Shown: one piece after another, positions 1 to 8,908 of the stretch
Position numbering within the stretch: the first letter of the stretch is position 1
How the letters are laid out: each line of letters opens with the position of its first letter
NCBI RefSeq assembly: GCF_000227315.1
Contig: NZ_JH165061.1
Location: forward strand, 427,408 to 464,268
Reading direction: 5' to 3'
Source of the DNA: Peptoniphilus indolicus ATCC 29427
GTDB lineage: Bacteria; Bacillota; Clostridia; Tissierellales; Peptoniphilaceae
DNA: 36,861 nt
Notes under the pieces: generated by a model
Database searches by the model: none
What the model saw: the letters and a program-made list of their open reading frames with translations, nothing else
Told to the model about the DNA's origin: nothing
Position numbers and translations under genes: made by a program

Positions 1-1
1 T

Positions 2-1333
2 GAAAATTCTTTTTCACCTGTCGGCATGACAGATCCGGTTTCTTATTCAAATTATGATGAAGGTTCATTATTACATATAAGTAGAATGTATAAACCTGAA
101 AAGATAGTTTTGTTTTTCTCTAAAGAAATATATGAATTGCATAAAATAGATAATAGATATGTGCTTTCAATTGAGACTTTATATAAAAGTATGAATAAAA
201 ATGTTGAAATTGAGATTATAAAAGATGAATCTTTAGAAGAAGTTCAAATATTTGATAATTTTTATGAGATATTTAGAGAAACTTTAAATGATATACACTA
301 TAAAAATCCAAATGATGAGATTTTATTGAATATATCTTCAGGAACACCGGCAATGAAAAACGCTCTATTCGTGCTTAGTAAATTGGGAAACTACAAAATG
401 AAAGCCATACAAGTTGATACACCAACTAAAGCGGCTAATAGAAAATTTGAAGATAATGATTTTGACTTAGATGCAGTATTAGAAATTATAGCAGAAAAAT
501 CTAATGAAAATATAGTTAATAGAAGTAGAGAAGCTGCAAGTAATAACTTTAACTATGAAATTAAAAGAGAATTAATATTTTCACAGTTAGATAGTTATAA
601 TTATTCATCTGCACTTCAAATAGCAAGAACAATTGAAGAAATGTTATCTGAAAAAACAATGAACTTACTTAATGCAGCTTATTATAGATCAATTTTAAAT
701 ATAAAATCAATGGTAAGTTTTTTAAGAAAAGCTGATGAAGACTTTTTTAGAATTAAAGGGGATGGAGAAGACATACTTGAATATTTCCTATATTTGAAAA
801 CTCTAAAAAATAAAGAAATGTTTTTGGATTTAATAAGAGGAATTACTCCGCTAGTAACAGAGTTATTTATATTGATAATAGATAAAAATGCAGATATAAA
901 ACTTAAGAATTATTGGAAATACAATTATGGGAAAAAACATTATGTTTGGGATGAAGATAAATTAAATAGGGATGAAAAAGGAAGAGAGATAGTTAATGCT
1001 ATAAAAAGTAAATTCCCATATTTTACTTACAATAGTTTTATACAAAATGTTCATTTGATAGAGATAATAAAAAATGAAAGAATAATAGATAATCAAAAAA
1101 TACTGGATTTATCTTTAGAAATTAGAGATGTAGAAGGAAAGCTTAGAAATAGAGCAGCACATGAAATTATAAGAATAGATGATAGTCTAATAAAAAGAGA
1201 GTCAAAATTTGGTTCAGATGAAATATTGGATAAAATATTCGAACTAATGAAATTAAGTGGATTAGAAATAGGAAATAATCATTACGATTCTTATGATTTA
1301 ATGAACAAAAAAATAAAAAAGTCATTTAAATAG
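2..1333 (+). CDS. csm6: Csm6, CRISPR type III-A accessory ribonuclease (5' end outside window)
   Basis: Csm6 binds cyclic oligoadenylate made by Cas10 through a CARF domain and then cuts RNA non-specifically with its HEPN domain. The frame is open from base 2, and the residues before the first ATG (position 26) read ENSFSPVG, continuing into MTDP. This is the conserved CARF opening FSPVGxTDP, so the true start lies upstream of the window and ATG 26 is internal. The second CARF signature, NISSGTPAM, is at about residues 102-110 counted from ATG 26. The C-terminal HEPN R-x4-H motif is R374-N-R-A-A-H379. It is followed by cas6 with a 13-nt gap and is the first visible gene of the operon. Csm6 at the front, rather than the end, of the csm genes is a less usual order. 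Whether it responds to cA4 or cA6 cannot be read from the sequence. Confidence 0.93.
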   Translation, partial: ENSFSPVGMTDPVSYSNYDEGSLLHISRMYKPEKIVLFFSKEIYELHKIDNRYVLSIETLYKSMNKNVEIEIIKDESLEEVQIFDNFYEIFRETLNDIHYKNPNDEILLNISSGTPAMKNALFVLSKLGNYKMKAIQVDTPTKAANRKFEDNDFDLDAVLEIIAEKSNENIVNRSREAASNNFNYEIKRELIFSQLDSYNYSSALQIARTIEEMLSEKTMNLLNAAYYRSILNIKSMVSFLRKADEDFFRIKGDGEDILEYFLYLKTLKNKEMFLDLIRGITPLVTELFILIIDKNADIKLKNYWKYNYGKKHYVWDEDKLNRDEKGREIVNAIKSKFPYFTYNSFIQNVHLIEIIKNERIIDNQKILDLSLEIRDVEGKLRNRAAHEIIRIDDSLIKRESKFGSDEILDKIFELMKLSGLEIGNNHYDSYDLMNKKIKKSFK

Positions 1334-1346
1334 GAGGAAATGTATA

Positions 1347-2096
1347 TTGCTTAGTAAAATAGTTTTAAAGCTAGGGGAAAAAGCAAATGTATTAAACTAT
1401 AATTCAGGTTCATTGTTTCAAGGATTTTTGATGGAAAATTTAGATAGCGATGTTGCAAGCTATTTGCATACATTACCATATAATCCATACTCACAATATA
1501 TAAATAAAACAGAAGAAGGAGTGGAGTGGATAGTATCAGGAATAGATGAATTTGCATACAAAAATATAATTGAGAAAATAGAAAATATTGGAGAAATTAA
1601 TTTAGATAGTAAAAATCTATTGTTAACCGTAAAAGAAGTCAGAAAAGCTGTTGTAAAAAAAGAAGATTTTGTAAGTGAGATAATGTTTGGAAAAGAAAAT
1701 GAGAGGACTAAAAATTTAAAGGTAATTACACCAATTTCATTTAAAAGCCAAGGATATTATCAAAATATGCCGTCAGTTAAGCTAATATATCAAAATCTAT
1801 TAAATAAATTTGATAGTACTGGTAGCGATAAGCTCTATAGTGAAGAGTTGTTAAATGAACTTGTGAATAATAGTCATATAAGTAGATACCATATAATGAG
1901 CTCAAAGTATAGTTTAGAAGGAGTTAAGATAGCAAGTTTTAAAGGTAATTTAGATATTTCAACCAAAGGTTCAAAGGAATTAATAAACATATCAAATTTA
2001 TTGTTAAAATTTGCAGAATATAGCGGAATAGGTATTAAGACATCAATAGGAATGGGGGGAGTGACAGTTGGAAATAGGGAATACAACAGACGATAA
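1347..2096 (+). CDS. cas6: Cas6 crRNA-processing endoribonuclease
   Basis: Cas6 cuts the repeat of the pre-crRNA to leave an 8-nt 5' handle. The TTG start at 1347 is chosen because AGGAGG (1332-1337) lies 9 nt upstream and the only nearby ATG (1340) meets a stop after four codons. The 249-residue length is normal. Visible features are a motif near H41 (LHTLPYNPYSQ) like the LH...KP..S block of type III Cas6 proteins, ITPISFKSQG in the middle, and a C-terminal glycine-rich loop (GIGIKTSIGMGGV) typical of the RAMP fold. The gene overlaps cas10 by 29 nt, so the two are probably translationally coupled. Its substrate would be the 36-nt repeat of the array at 8909-9248. H41 as the catalytic histidine is inference. 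Confidence 0.9.
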   Translation: MLSKIVLKLGEKANVLNYNSGSLFQGFLMENLDSDVASYLHTLPYNPYSQYINKTEEGVEWIVSGIDEFAYKNIIEKIENIGEINLDSKNLLLTVKEVRKAVVKKEDFVSEIMFGKENERTKNLKVITPISFKSQGYYQNMPSVKLIYQNLLNKFDSTGSDKLYSEELLNELVNNSHISRYHIMSSKYSLEGVKIASFKGNLDISTKGSKELINISNLLLKFAEYSGIGIKTSIGMGGVTVGNREYNRR

Positions 2097-4422
2097 ATTA
2101 AAATTATTAATAGGTTCTATGCTACATGACATAGGAAAAGTTATTTATCGAACAAACGATATAAGGAAGCACTCTTTATTAGGTTTAGAATTTATAGAAA
2201 ATGAATGCAATATAAAAGACAAACAAATTTTAAATTGCATTCGTTTTCATCATGGAGAAGATTTTAAAGGAGCAAAATTAGAAAAAAATGATTTGGCGTA
2301 TATAACATATATCGCCGACAATATGTCAGCGGCAGCTGATAGAAGAAATATAGAAAATGGATATGGCTTTGATAAAGAATTGGCGCTAACCAGTGTTTTT
2401 AATATTTTAAATGGAAATAATAAACAAGGAAAGTATAAGGCACAATATTTAAATCATGATAAGGGAATAAATTTTCCGGAAGAAAAAGAAGTTGGGTATG
2501 ATTCAAATTATTATAAAGATATTAAATTAAATTTAATAGATAAACTAAAACAATTTGAGTTAAGTGAAGAATATATTGAATCATTACAAGAAATTTTAGA
2601 AGGATATTTAACATATGTGCCATCATCTACATCAGTATATCAGATAGGTGATATTTCATTATTTGACCATTTAAAATTGACAGCAGCATTTGCTTTATGT
2701 ATATATGATTATTTAAAAGATAAAAAAATTGATGATTTTACTGCACTAAAAAGTGATTCTAAAAAATACTATGAAGAGAAAATGTTTTATATGTGTAGTT
2801 TTGATCTGTCAGGAATTCAAAATTTTATATATACAGTAAATAGTAAAAACGCACTAAAAGGTCTTAGAACAAGATCGTTTTATTTAGAAATATTATTAGA
2901 AGATGTTATAGATACGCTTTTAAACAAACTTTCACTTAGTAGAGCGAATTTATTGTACTCAGGTGGAGGACATTGTTACTTACTTTTGCCAAATACAGAA
3001 AGAGTTAAGCAGATAGTAGAAGAAACAATTAAAGAAGTAAATGATTGGATAATTGATAAGTTTAAAACTGAACTATTTTTAGCGTATGGAGGAACTGCTT
3101 GCAGTAGTAGTGCATTTAATGCAGAAAATACAGAATCCTATACAGAAATATTTAGAAATATATCTCAAAAATTATCAAACAGCAAACTTCATAGATATGA
3201 CAAAGAACAATTAAAAAAATTAAATTTTACAGATAAAGTAGGAAATCAAAGAGAGTGTAAAATATGCCAATGTACAGATAATCTTATTGAATCAGACGAT
3301 GGAGATATGATTTGTACTAACTGTGATAATATCAATAAATTTTCAAACAAGATAATGGAAGCCGAATTTTTTTGTGTCGAAAATGCAGAAAAGAGTGCGG
3401 AAGTTGATTATTTAAATTTACCATTTAATCATATTTTAACAGCTATAAACAAAAAAAGACTTCAACAAAAATTAATATCAGATTCAGGATTGATAAGAGC
3501 ATATAGTAAAAATGATAGTTTTTCAGGCAAAAAAATGTCAACAAAACTGTGGGTTGGAGATTATGTGTACAATAAAGAATTAAATATATTGTCAAAAGAT
3601 AGCGAAGGGATAAATAGACTGGCAGTAATTAGAGCAGACGTAGATAATTTAGGGCAAGCATTTGTAAAAGGATTTGAAGCAAAATATGCATCACTTACAA
3701 GAAGTGCGACATTTTCAAGAAATATGTCATTATTCTTTAAGTACAACATAAATTATATATTGGAAAATCCCATATTTTCTATTAGAAATGTAAAACCAGA
3801 AAATAGAAAAGCAATGATAATATACTCTGGCGGAGATGACATATTTATAGTAGGTGCATGGAAAGATATTTTAGAATTTTCAATAGACATAAAAAACAGT
3901 CTAAAGAAGTTTACTATGAATTCACTGACTATATCAGCTGGGATAGGAATATATCCAGAAAAATATCCTATTAAGACAATGTCATTAAAAACAGGAGATT
4001 TAGAAGAAAATGCTAAAAATAATGTTTATTATGTAGACGGAGTAGAAAAAACAAAAAATTCTGTAAGCTTATTTGAAAGTGGACTAACTTTTTCATGGGA
4101 AGAATTTGAAGAAAAAGTTTTAGGAGAGAAATTTAAATTAATAGACAGATATTTAAGTTTAGTTGAGGAGAGAGGAAAAGCTTTTATATATAAAATAGTT
4201 CAGTTATTGAGAGGCGACTTGGAAAAAGAAAAATTAGACTTGGCAAGATTGGCCTATATATTAGGAAGATTGGAGCCAAGTAACAAAGAAAATTCTTTAT
4301 TGCACAGAGAATTTTCACAAAAAATTTATAGCTATTCAAAAAATAAAAAAGATAGAAAAGAATTAATAGCAGCTATTTATATATATGTATATTTAGAAAG
4401 GGACGTAAGAAATGATAAGTAA
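2068..4422 (+). CDS. cas10: Cas10/Csm1, large subunit of the type III-A effector
   Basis: Cas10 is the signature subunit of the Csm complex. Its HD domain cuts single-stranded DNA during transcription, and its Palm domain makes cyclic oligoadenylates after target RNA binding. The TTG start at 2068 follows a GGGGGAG stretch (about 7 nt), and no in-frame ATG is close. H20-D21 sits in LHDIGK, with IRFHHGED and IADNMSAA further on, which is the HD nuclease pattern. A zinc-binding region has C397-x2-C400 and C416-x2-C419. The GGDD motif is at 588-591 (YSGGDDIFIVG). The C-terminal part is helical. The length of 784 residues is usual. Both catalytic centres look intact, so DNase and signalling activity are both expected. 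The stop overlaps the csm2 start by 11 nt. Confidence 0.96.
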   Translation: MEIGNTTDDKLKLLIGSMLHDIGKVIYRTNDIRKHSLLGLEFIENECNIKDKQILNCIRFHHGEDFKGAKLEKNDLAYITYIADNMSAAADRRNIENGYGFDKELALTSVFNILNGNNKQGKYKAQYLNHDKGINFPEEKEVGYDSNYYKDIKLNLIDKLKQFELSEEYIESLQEILEGYLTYVPSSTSVYQIGDISLFDHLKLTAAFALCIYDYLKDKKIDDFTALKSDSKKYYEEKMFYMCSFDLSGIQNFIYTVNSKNALKGLRTRSFYLEILLEDVIDTLLNKLSLSRANLLYSGGGHCYLLLPNTERVKQIVEETIKEVNDWIIDKFKTELFLAYGGTACSSSAFNAENTESYTEIFRNISQKLSNSKLHRYDKEQLKKLNFTDKVGNQRECKICQCTDNLIESDDGDMICTNCDNINKFSNKIMEAEFFCVENAEKSAEVDYLNLPFNHILTAINKKRLQQKLISDSGLIRAYSKNDSFSGKKMSTKLWVGDYVYNKELNILSKDSEGINRLAVIRADVDNLGQAFVKGFEAKYASLTRSATFSRNMSLFFKYNINYILENPIFSIRNVKPENRKAMIIYSGGDDIFIVGAWKDILEFSIDIKNSLKKFTMNSLTISAGIGIYPEKYPIKTMSLKTGDLEENAKNNVYYVDGVEKTKNSVSLFESGLTFSWEEFEEKVLGEKFKLIDRYLSLVEERGKAFIYKIVQLLRGDLEKEKLDLARLAYILGRLEPSNKENSLLHREFSQKIYSYSKNKKDRKELIAAIYIYVYLERDVRNDK

Positions 4423-4777
4423 ATTAGGATACGTAGATGAAGCAGAAAAGATAATAAAAAATTTAAGTGAACGAAAACTCTTAAATACAAATCAAATACG
4501 TAAGATACTGAGCAAAGTTTCAGTTATATATGAAAAAGCAAAAAGAAAGACAGGGAATCTTACAGAACAAGAAAAAATGGACTTACAAGTATTAAGAGCA
4601 CACTTAATATATGATTCAGGAAGAGATGAGGGAGTTAGAAGATTTGTAAGTGAAGCAAAACTAGTAGAAAATATCAAAGAAATAGGAGATAGCCGAGAAA
4701 AATTATTAATATTTTGTGGATATATGGAAGCATTGGTAGCATATCATAAGTACTATTTAGCAAATAAGAGTAATTAA
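4412..4777 (+). CDS. csm2: Csm2, small helical subunit of the Csm complex
   Basis: Csm2 is the small all-helical subunit that lines the inner filament of the type III-A complex next to Csm3 and contacts the crRNA-target duplex. The protein has 121 residues and contains the family block LRAHLIYDSGR followed by a VRRFV stretch. The N-terminal half is lysine-rich and helical. The ATG overlaps the end of cas10 by 11 nt, so translation is probably coupled. Csm3 starts 14 nt after its stop. Confidence 0.9.
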   Translation: MISKLGYVDEAEKIIKNLSERKLLNTNQIRKILSKVSVIYEKAKRKTGNLTEQEKMDLQVLRAHLIYDSGRDEGVRRFVSEAKLVENIKEIGDSREKLLIFCGYMEALVAYHKYYLANKSN

Positions 4778-4791
4778 TAAAGGAGTATAAA

Positions 4792-5454
4792 ATGTACGGG
4801 AAAATAGAAATAACAGGAAAAATCAGATTAATAACAGGACTTCATATAGGAGGCTCAGTAGAATTCTCAGCAATAGGAGCAGTAGATTCACCAGTTATGA
4901 GAGATACACTCACAAATGACCCGTTTATACCGGGAAGTTCACTAAAAGGAAAACTTAGATATTTGTTACAAAGACAATATCAAAGAAATATTGATGTAAG
5001 TGGAAGACACGAAAATGATGAACCGGAAGTTTTAAGACTATTTGGCTCAACAAACACAAACGAAGAAAATAGAATTAGCAGATTATATTTTTCTGATGCT
5101 TTCATATCAAATAAAAAAGATTTAGAAAAAATAGGCATAGAATCTATAACAGAAGTTAAGTTTGAAAACTCAATAAACAGGTTCACAGCAGTAGCAAATC
5201 CAAGACAGATAGAGAGAGTTATAAGAGGCGCTGAATTTGATTTAGAAATAATCTACAACATACAAAACGAAGAAGAAATAGAAGAAGACTTTGAAATACT
5301 AAAAGAAGCATTTAAACTTTTAGAATTTGACTATCTAGGAGGGAGTGGATCAAGAGGATATGGAAGAGTAAAAATAGAAAATATAGAAATTAATATGGCA
5401 GTAGGTGATTATGAAAATATAGAAAAGCTTAGAGAAATTATGGGAGAAGTATGA
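4792..5454 (+). CDS. csm3: Csm3, RAMP backbone subunit and target-RNA nuclease
   Basis: Csm3 forms the multi-copy backbone of the Csm complex and cleaves target RNA at 6-nt intervals. AAGGAG lies just upstream of the ATG. The N-terminal block AVDSPVMRD places D32 at the position of the known catalytic aspartate of Staphylococcus epidermidis Csm3. PFIPGSSLKGKLR is the conserved RAMP loop, and the C-terminal glycine-rich loop reads GGSGSRGYGRVKI. The 220-residue length is typical. Its stop overlaps the csm4 start (ATGATGA). Nothing suggests loss of function. Confidence 0.95.
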   Translation: MYGKIEITGKIRLITGLHIGGSVEFSAIGAVDSPVMRDTLTNDPFIPGSSLKGKLRYLLQRQYQRNIDVSGRHENDEPEVLRLFGSTNTNEENRISRLYFSDAFISNKKDLEKIGIESITEVKFENSINRFTAVANPRQIERVIRGAEFDLEIIYNIQNEEEIEEDFEILKEAFKLLEFDYLGGSGSRGYGRVKIENIEINMAVGDYENIEKLREIMGEV

Positions 5455-6362
5455 TGAAGTACAAGATATATAAATTGTATTTCAAGACAGGGCTTAGAAT
5501 AGGAAATGGGAAAATAGATAGTAGTGTAGTAGAAATTCCGGCGGACATAATATTTTCAGCAATAATAAATGAAGCGGCTCAAGATGAAGAAAAAATAGAA
5601 ACTATACTAGAAGAATTTAAAAATAGAAAGTTAATTATAAGTAACGCATTTCCGTTTATAGGAGAAGAACTATTTTTACCTAAGCCACTTTTGAATATAT
5701 CAGACAATATAGGAGACTCAACAGAGAAAAAACTGTATAAAAAAATAAATCACATTCCACTAAGCTTATGGAATGAATATATAAAAGGAAAGTCAAACCC
5801 TAAGGAAATCGTAAAATTAAATAAAAAATTAGGGAAATCAGCACTGGATACCAAAATCTATAAAAAAGACGAAAATGAAATATATAACTTATCATACTAT
5901 AGATTTTACGAAGGAAACGGATTGTATTTTATCTTGGGCTATGAAGAAGACTATGAACTATTTGATGACATTCTCTATTCTTTGAGTTTTACAGGAATAG
6001 GAGGCAAAAAGACATCAGGATTAGGCAAATTTGAAATGGAAGAAGATGACATACCAGAAAATCTAAAAAATAAATTAAATAATGAAAAATCAAAAATGTT
6101 ACTCGCATCAAGCATGGCAAGAATAGAAGAACTTGAAACACTAGATCAAGAAGCAAAATATAAAATAATTAGGAGAGGTGGTTTTTCATACAGTCAAGAT
6201 ATAAGAGGAAGTAAAAAGCCGACATTTAAAAAACATACAATGTATTATTTCGATACAGGCTCTATATTTAATAATAAATTTGAAGGGGATATATTTGAAA
6301 TAGGAGAAAATGAATATCATAAAATTTATAGATATGGAGTACCTTTATGGATGGAGGTGTAA
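5451..6362 (+). CDS. csm4: Csm4, RAMP subunit at the crRNA 5' end
   Basis: Csm4 caps the 5' end of the crRNA and joins Cas10 to the Csm3 backbone. The protein has 303 residues. It carries the Csm4-type opening (YKLYFKTGLRIGNG), a central LSFTGIGGKKTSGLGKF glycine-rich segment and the C-terminal blocks YYFDTGSIF and YRYGVPLWMEV. Two adjacent ATG codons (5451 and 5454) overlap the csm3 stop, and either could be used. The stop is followed after 1 nt by the TTG start of csm5, whose ribosome binding site GGAGG (6353-6357) lies in the last codons of csm4. Confidence 0.92.
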   Translation: MMKYKIYKLYFKTGLRIGNGKIDSSVVEIPADIIFSAIINEAAQDEEKIETILEEFKNRKLIISNAFPFIGEELFLPKPLLNISDNIGDSTEKKLYKKINHIPLSLWNEYIKGKSNPKEIVKLNKKLGKSALDTKIYKKDENEIYNLSYYRFYEGNGLYFILGYEEDYELFDDILYSLSFTGIGGKKTSGLGKFEMEEDDIPENLKNKLNNEKSKMLLASSMARIEELETLDQEAKYKIIRRGGFSYSQDIRGSKKPTFKKHTMYYFDTGSIFNNKFEGDIFEIGENEYHKIYRYGVPLWMEV

Positions 6363-6363
6363 C

Positions 6364-7460
6364 TTGAAAAATTATATAGTAACATTAAAAACAAAAGGGC
6401 CGGTATTTATAGGAAGTGGAGAGACAAAGAATAAGAGCCAATATATATACGATATGAATAGATCGGAAGTACACGTAATAGATGAAAACAAATTTTTAAC
6501 TTGGCTAGTTAAAAAAGGACTACTATCAGAATACGAAAAAAATTTTTTATACACTAAAGATAATAAAGACTTATATGAATGGTTTAAGAGAGTTGCACCA
6601 ATGCAGAGAGTAGAAGATTTTTCAGCCTATAAATTAAGTGCGAAGTCTTTATCAAATTATGAAAAAAAGAGATTAAACGATATCCAAACATTTGTAAAAG
6701 ACGCTTATGGAATGCCTTATATACCGGGAAGCAGCTTAAAAGGAGCTATAAGAAATATATTATTTAGCTATAAAATGAAAAATACTCAGAATCGAACATT
6801 CCAAGAATATTTAAACTCAGAAGATAATAATAGAAATAGAATAAGACGATTAGAAAAAATGGCTAATAATATTGATAAAGCAGCATTTGAATTTGAGGTA
6901 GATGAAAAAATAAAGATAGCTATATGAAATATATATCCATTTCAGATAGTGAACCGATAGATATAGAAAATTTAATATTTGCAAGAAAAATTGACAGAAG
7001 AACAGATGGAAAAGAAAAATTACTACCAGTATACAGAGAAGCCATAAAACCAGAAGTAGAAATTAAATTTACATTAAATATTGATGAAAGATTTCCATAC
7101 AATATAGAAGATATAAAAGAAGCAATAAAAGAATTTGAATCTGTAGTTTACGAAAAATTCATAAGAAATTTTAAGATTTCAAAAAAAGAAGACTTAAAAA
7201 TATATATAGGAGGAGGTGTAGGTTATCAATCCAAAACTTCAGTCTATAACCTTATAAGAGATAAGAAAATTAGTACAAAAATAGTTAGTAGAATATTAGA
7301 CGATAAATTTAATTATAAAAAAAGAAATAACGATACAAAAAATATCCACGAAGACGACTGGAAAAAAGGAGTTTCTCCAAGAGTAATAAAACTAACAAAC
7401 TATAACAATCGAAAATTTGAAATGGGACTATGCAGTATAAAGTTTGAGGAGATAAAATAA
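6364..7460 (+). pseudogene. csm5: Csm5, RAMP subunit, split by a 1-nt frameshift
   Basis: Csm5 caps the 3' end of the crRNA in the Csm complex. The first frame starts at TTG 6364 (GGAGG at 6353-6357) with KNYIVTLKTKGPVFIGSGE, carries IPGSSLKGAIRN and stops at 6927. The second frame (6924-7460) begins MKYISISDSEP, then has the RAMP glycine loop (IYIGGGVGYQSKTSVYNL) and the family C-terminus KFEMGLCSIKFEE. Together they give one Csm5 of normal length, about 365 residues. The break is at the A6 run 6905-6910. One extra A would read VDEKNKDSYMKY straight through. As written, ATG 6924 overlaps the first stop as ATGA, so reinitiation could also give two half-proteins. Given the other A-run shifts in this window, an assembly error is the simplest explanation. 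Cas1 follows with no gap. Confidence 0.88.
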
Positions 7461-8450
7461 ATGATTTTATTAATAACAGAACAAGGAAGTAACGTTCGAA
7501 TAAATAACGACAGGATTGTAATGGAGACTGACGACTTAAAAAGAAGCGTACCTAAAGAATTGATAGAAAATGTAGCGGTATTTGGAAATGTACAACTTAG
7601 CACACAATTTATTCAACATTGTCTAAAAAGAAAGATAACAGTTTCATTTTATTCTAACACAGGAGAATACTTTGGTAAATTAGTAAATACATCGAGCGGA
7701 AATTTCAAACGGTTAAAACTCCAGATAGAAGCAATAGAAGACGAAGAATTTAGAAGAAAATTTGCAGAAAAAATAATTGAAAATAAAATTAATAACCAAT
7801 TAACACTACTTAGAAGGTTGAACCGAAGACGAAATATAGTAGATAAAGAAATAGAAGAAATAGGAATAATAAAGAGAAAAATTACACAAAAAGATAACGT
7901 GGACCAAATGTTGGGATACGAAGGAGCAATTTCAAGAATATATTTTAGAGCACTATCCAAAATATTGCCCGAAGAATTCAAATTTGACAAGAGAACAAGA
8001 CAGCCTCCAAGAGACCCGTTTAATTCAATGATAAGCTTGGGTTATACAATATTATTACACGAAATAATAGGCCAGATAGAAAGCGTAGGACTATCACCTT
8101 ATGGGGGAATAATACATGGACATAGATTAAATCATCCATCGTTGGGGAGTGATATGTTAGAGGAGTACAGAGCAATAATAGTAGACGCATTTGTAATGGA
8201 TTTAATAAACTCAGGTAGCACAAAAATAGAAGATTTTGAAATTACAAGAGAAGGAGTATTTTTAGAACCTAAATTTTTAAAAGAATTCTTAAAAAAATTT
8301 CAGGAAAAATTGGCATCAACACATAAATATATCGACGAAATAGAAACGCCAATAACATACAGAAAGACACTATACCATCAAACAACTAAATTAGTAAGAG
8401 CTATAGAAAATAAAAATATCGAAGAATATAACCCAATAAGAATAAGGTAG
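7461..8450 (+). CDS. cas1: Cas1 integrase of CRISPR spacer acquisition
   Basis: Cas1 with Cas2 integrates new spacers at the leader end of the array. The 329-residue protein has the N-terminal beta-sheet domain (opening MILLITEQGSNV) and the helical catalytic domain. The metal-binding residues are visible: E154 in MLGYEGA, H219 in GIIHGH, and D231/E234 in PSLGSDMLEEYR. The ATG follows the csm5 stop directly, with GAGGAG (7447-7452) in the last csm5 codons as ribosome binding site. Nothing appears truncated, so acquisition could be active despite the short array. Confidence 0.95.
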   Translation: MILLITEQGSNVRINNDRIVMETDDLKRSVPKELIENVAVFGNVQLSTQFIQHCLKRKITVSFYSNTGEYFGKLVNTSSGNFKRLKLQIEAIEDEEFRRKFAEKIIENKINNQLTLLRRLNRRRNIVDKEIEEIGIIKRKITQKDNVDQMLGYEGAISRIYFRALSKILPEEFKFDKRTRQPPRDPFNSMISLGYTILLHEIIGQIESVGLSPYGGIIHGHRLNHPSLGSDMLEEYRAIIVDAFVMDLINSGSTKIEDFEITREGVFLEPKFLKEFLKKFQEKLASTHKYIDEIETPITYRKTLYHQTTKLVRAIENKNIEEYNPIRIR

Positions 8451-8458
8451 GATGAATT

Positions 8459-8782
8459 ATGCAGAAAGACTTTCTTATAAAAGCAAAAGAAGATATTTTC
8501 TATGAAGAAAAACACCTAATTTTGATAATTTATGATATAGTAGATAACAAAAGAAGGAATAAATTTTTTAAACTATTATCAGGATATATGATATCGGTTC
8601 AAAAATCTTGTTTCGAATCACATTTAACAGAAAGTGAATTCGAAAAATTAGCTTACAGAATCCCATTCTATATAGATAAAGAAGAAGATAATGTACGCTG
8701 TTACAAATTATCAGCTCATGGGAAAGTTTATAACTTTGGAAGTGAAAAGAATGATGCCATAGAAGATATAGTTATATTTTGA
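8459..8782 (+). CDS. cas2: Cas2, structural partner of Cas1
   Basis: Cas2 forms the dimer at the centre of the Cas1-Cas2 integration complex. The ferredoxin-like fold begins at LILIIYDI, with the conserved Asp at the end of the first strand, followed by KRRNKFFKLLSGY and VQKSCFE. Compared with common Cas2 proteins (about 90 residues starting just before the first strand), this one has about 20 extra N-terminal residues. No later ATG, GTG or TTG precedes the first strand in frame, so the extension appears genuine. The gene is the last of the cas operon, 8 nt after cas1, and it directly precedes the leader. Confidence 0.93.
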   Translation: MQKDFLIKAKEDIFYEEKHLILIIYDIVDNKRRNKFFKLLSGYMISVQKSCFESHLTESEFEKLAYRIPFYIDKEEDNVRCYKLSAHGKVYNFGSEKNDAIEDIVIF

Positions 8783-8908
8783 CCGATGGCTTAAAATCAA
8801 GAGATAGGGCCTTAAATTAAAAAATTATTCAGATAAAATCTATAAAAACAACCCCTGTCCGCAAAGTCATTTTACAATCCAGCAAATTCAACATCTATAA
8901 AGGACAGG
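8783..8908 (+). promoter_or_regulatory. CRISPR leader
   Basis: This AT-rich 126-nt stretch separates cas2 from the first repeat. The degenerate repeat at the far end of the array supports this side being the leader. TATAAA at 8841-8846 is a possible -10 element, with no clear -35. A perfect 8-bp inverted repeat, CCCTGTCC (8853-8860) and GGACAGGG (8902-8909), encloses 41 nt, and its right arm touches repeat 1. CCCCTGTC (8852-8859) is also the reverse complement of GACAGGGG inside every repeat. Confidence 0.6.

Noticed and set aside
6310-6363. ATG 6310 as start of csm5
   Set aside because: It lies inside csm4. TTG 6364 has GGAGG at 6353-6357 and gives the family N-terminus.
8797-8908. tracrRNA-like gene in the leader
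   Set aside because: Type III systems do not use tracrRNA. Only 8 nt match the repeat complement.
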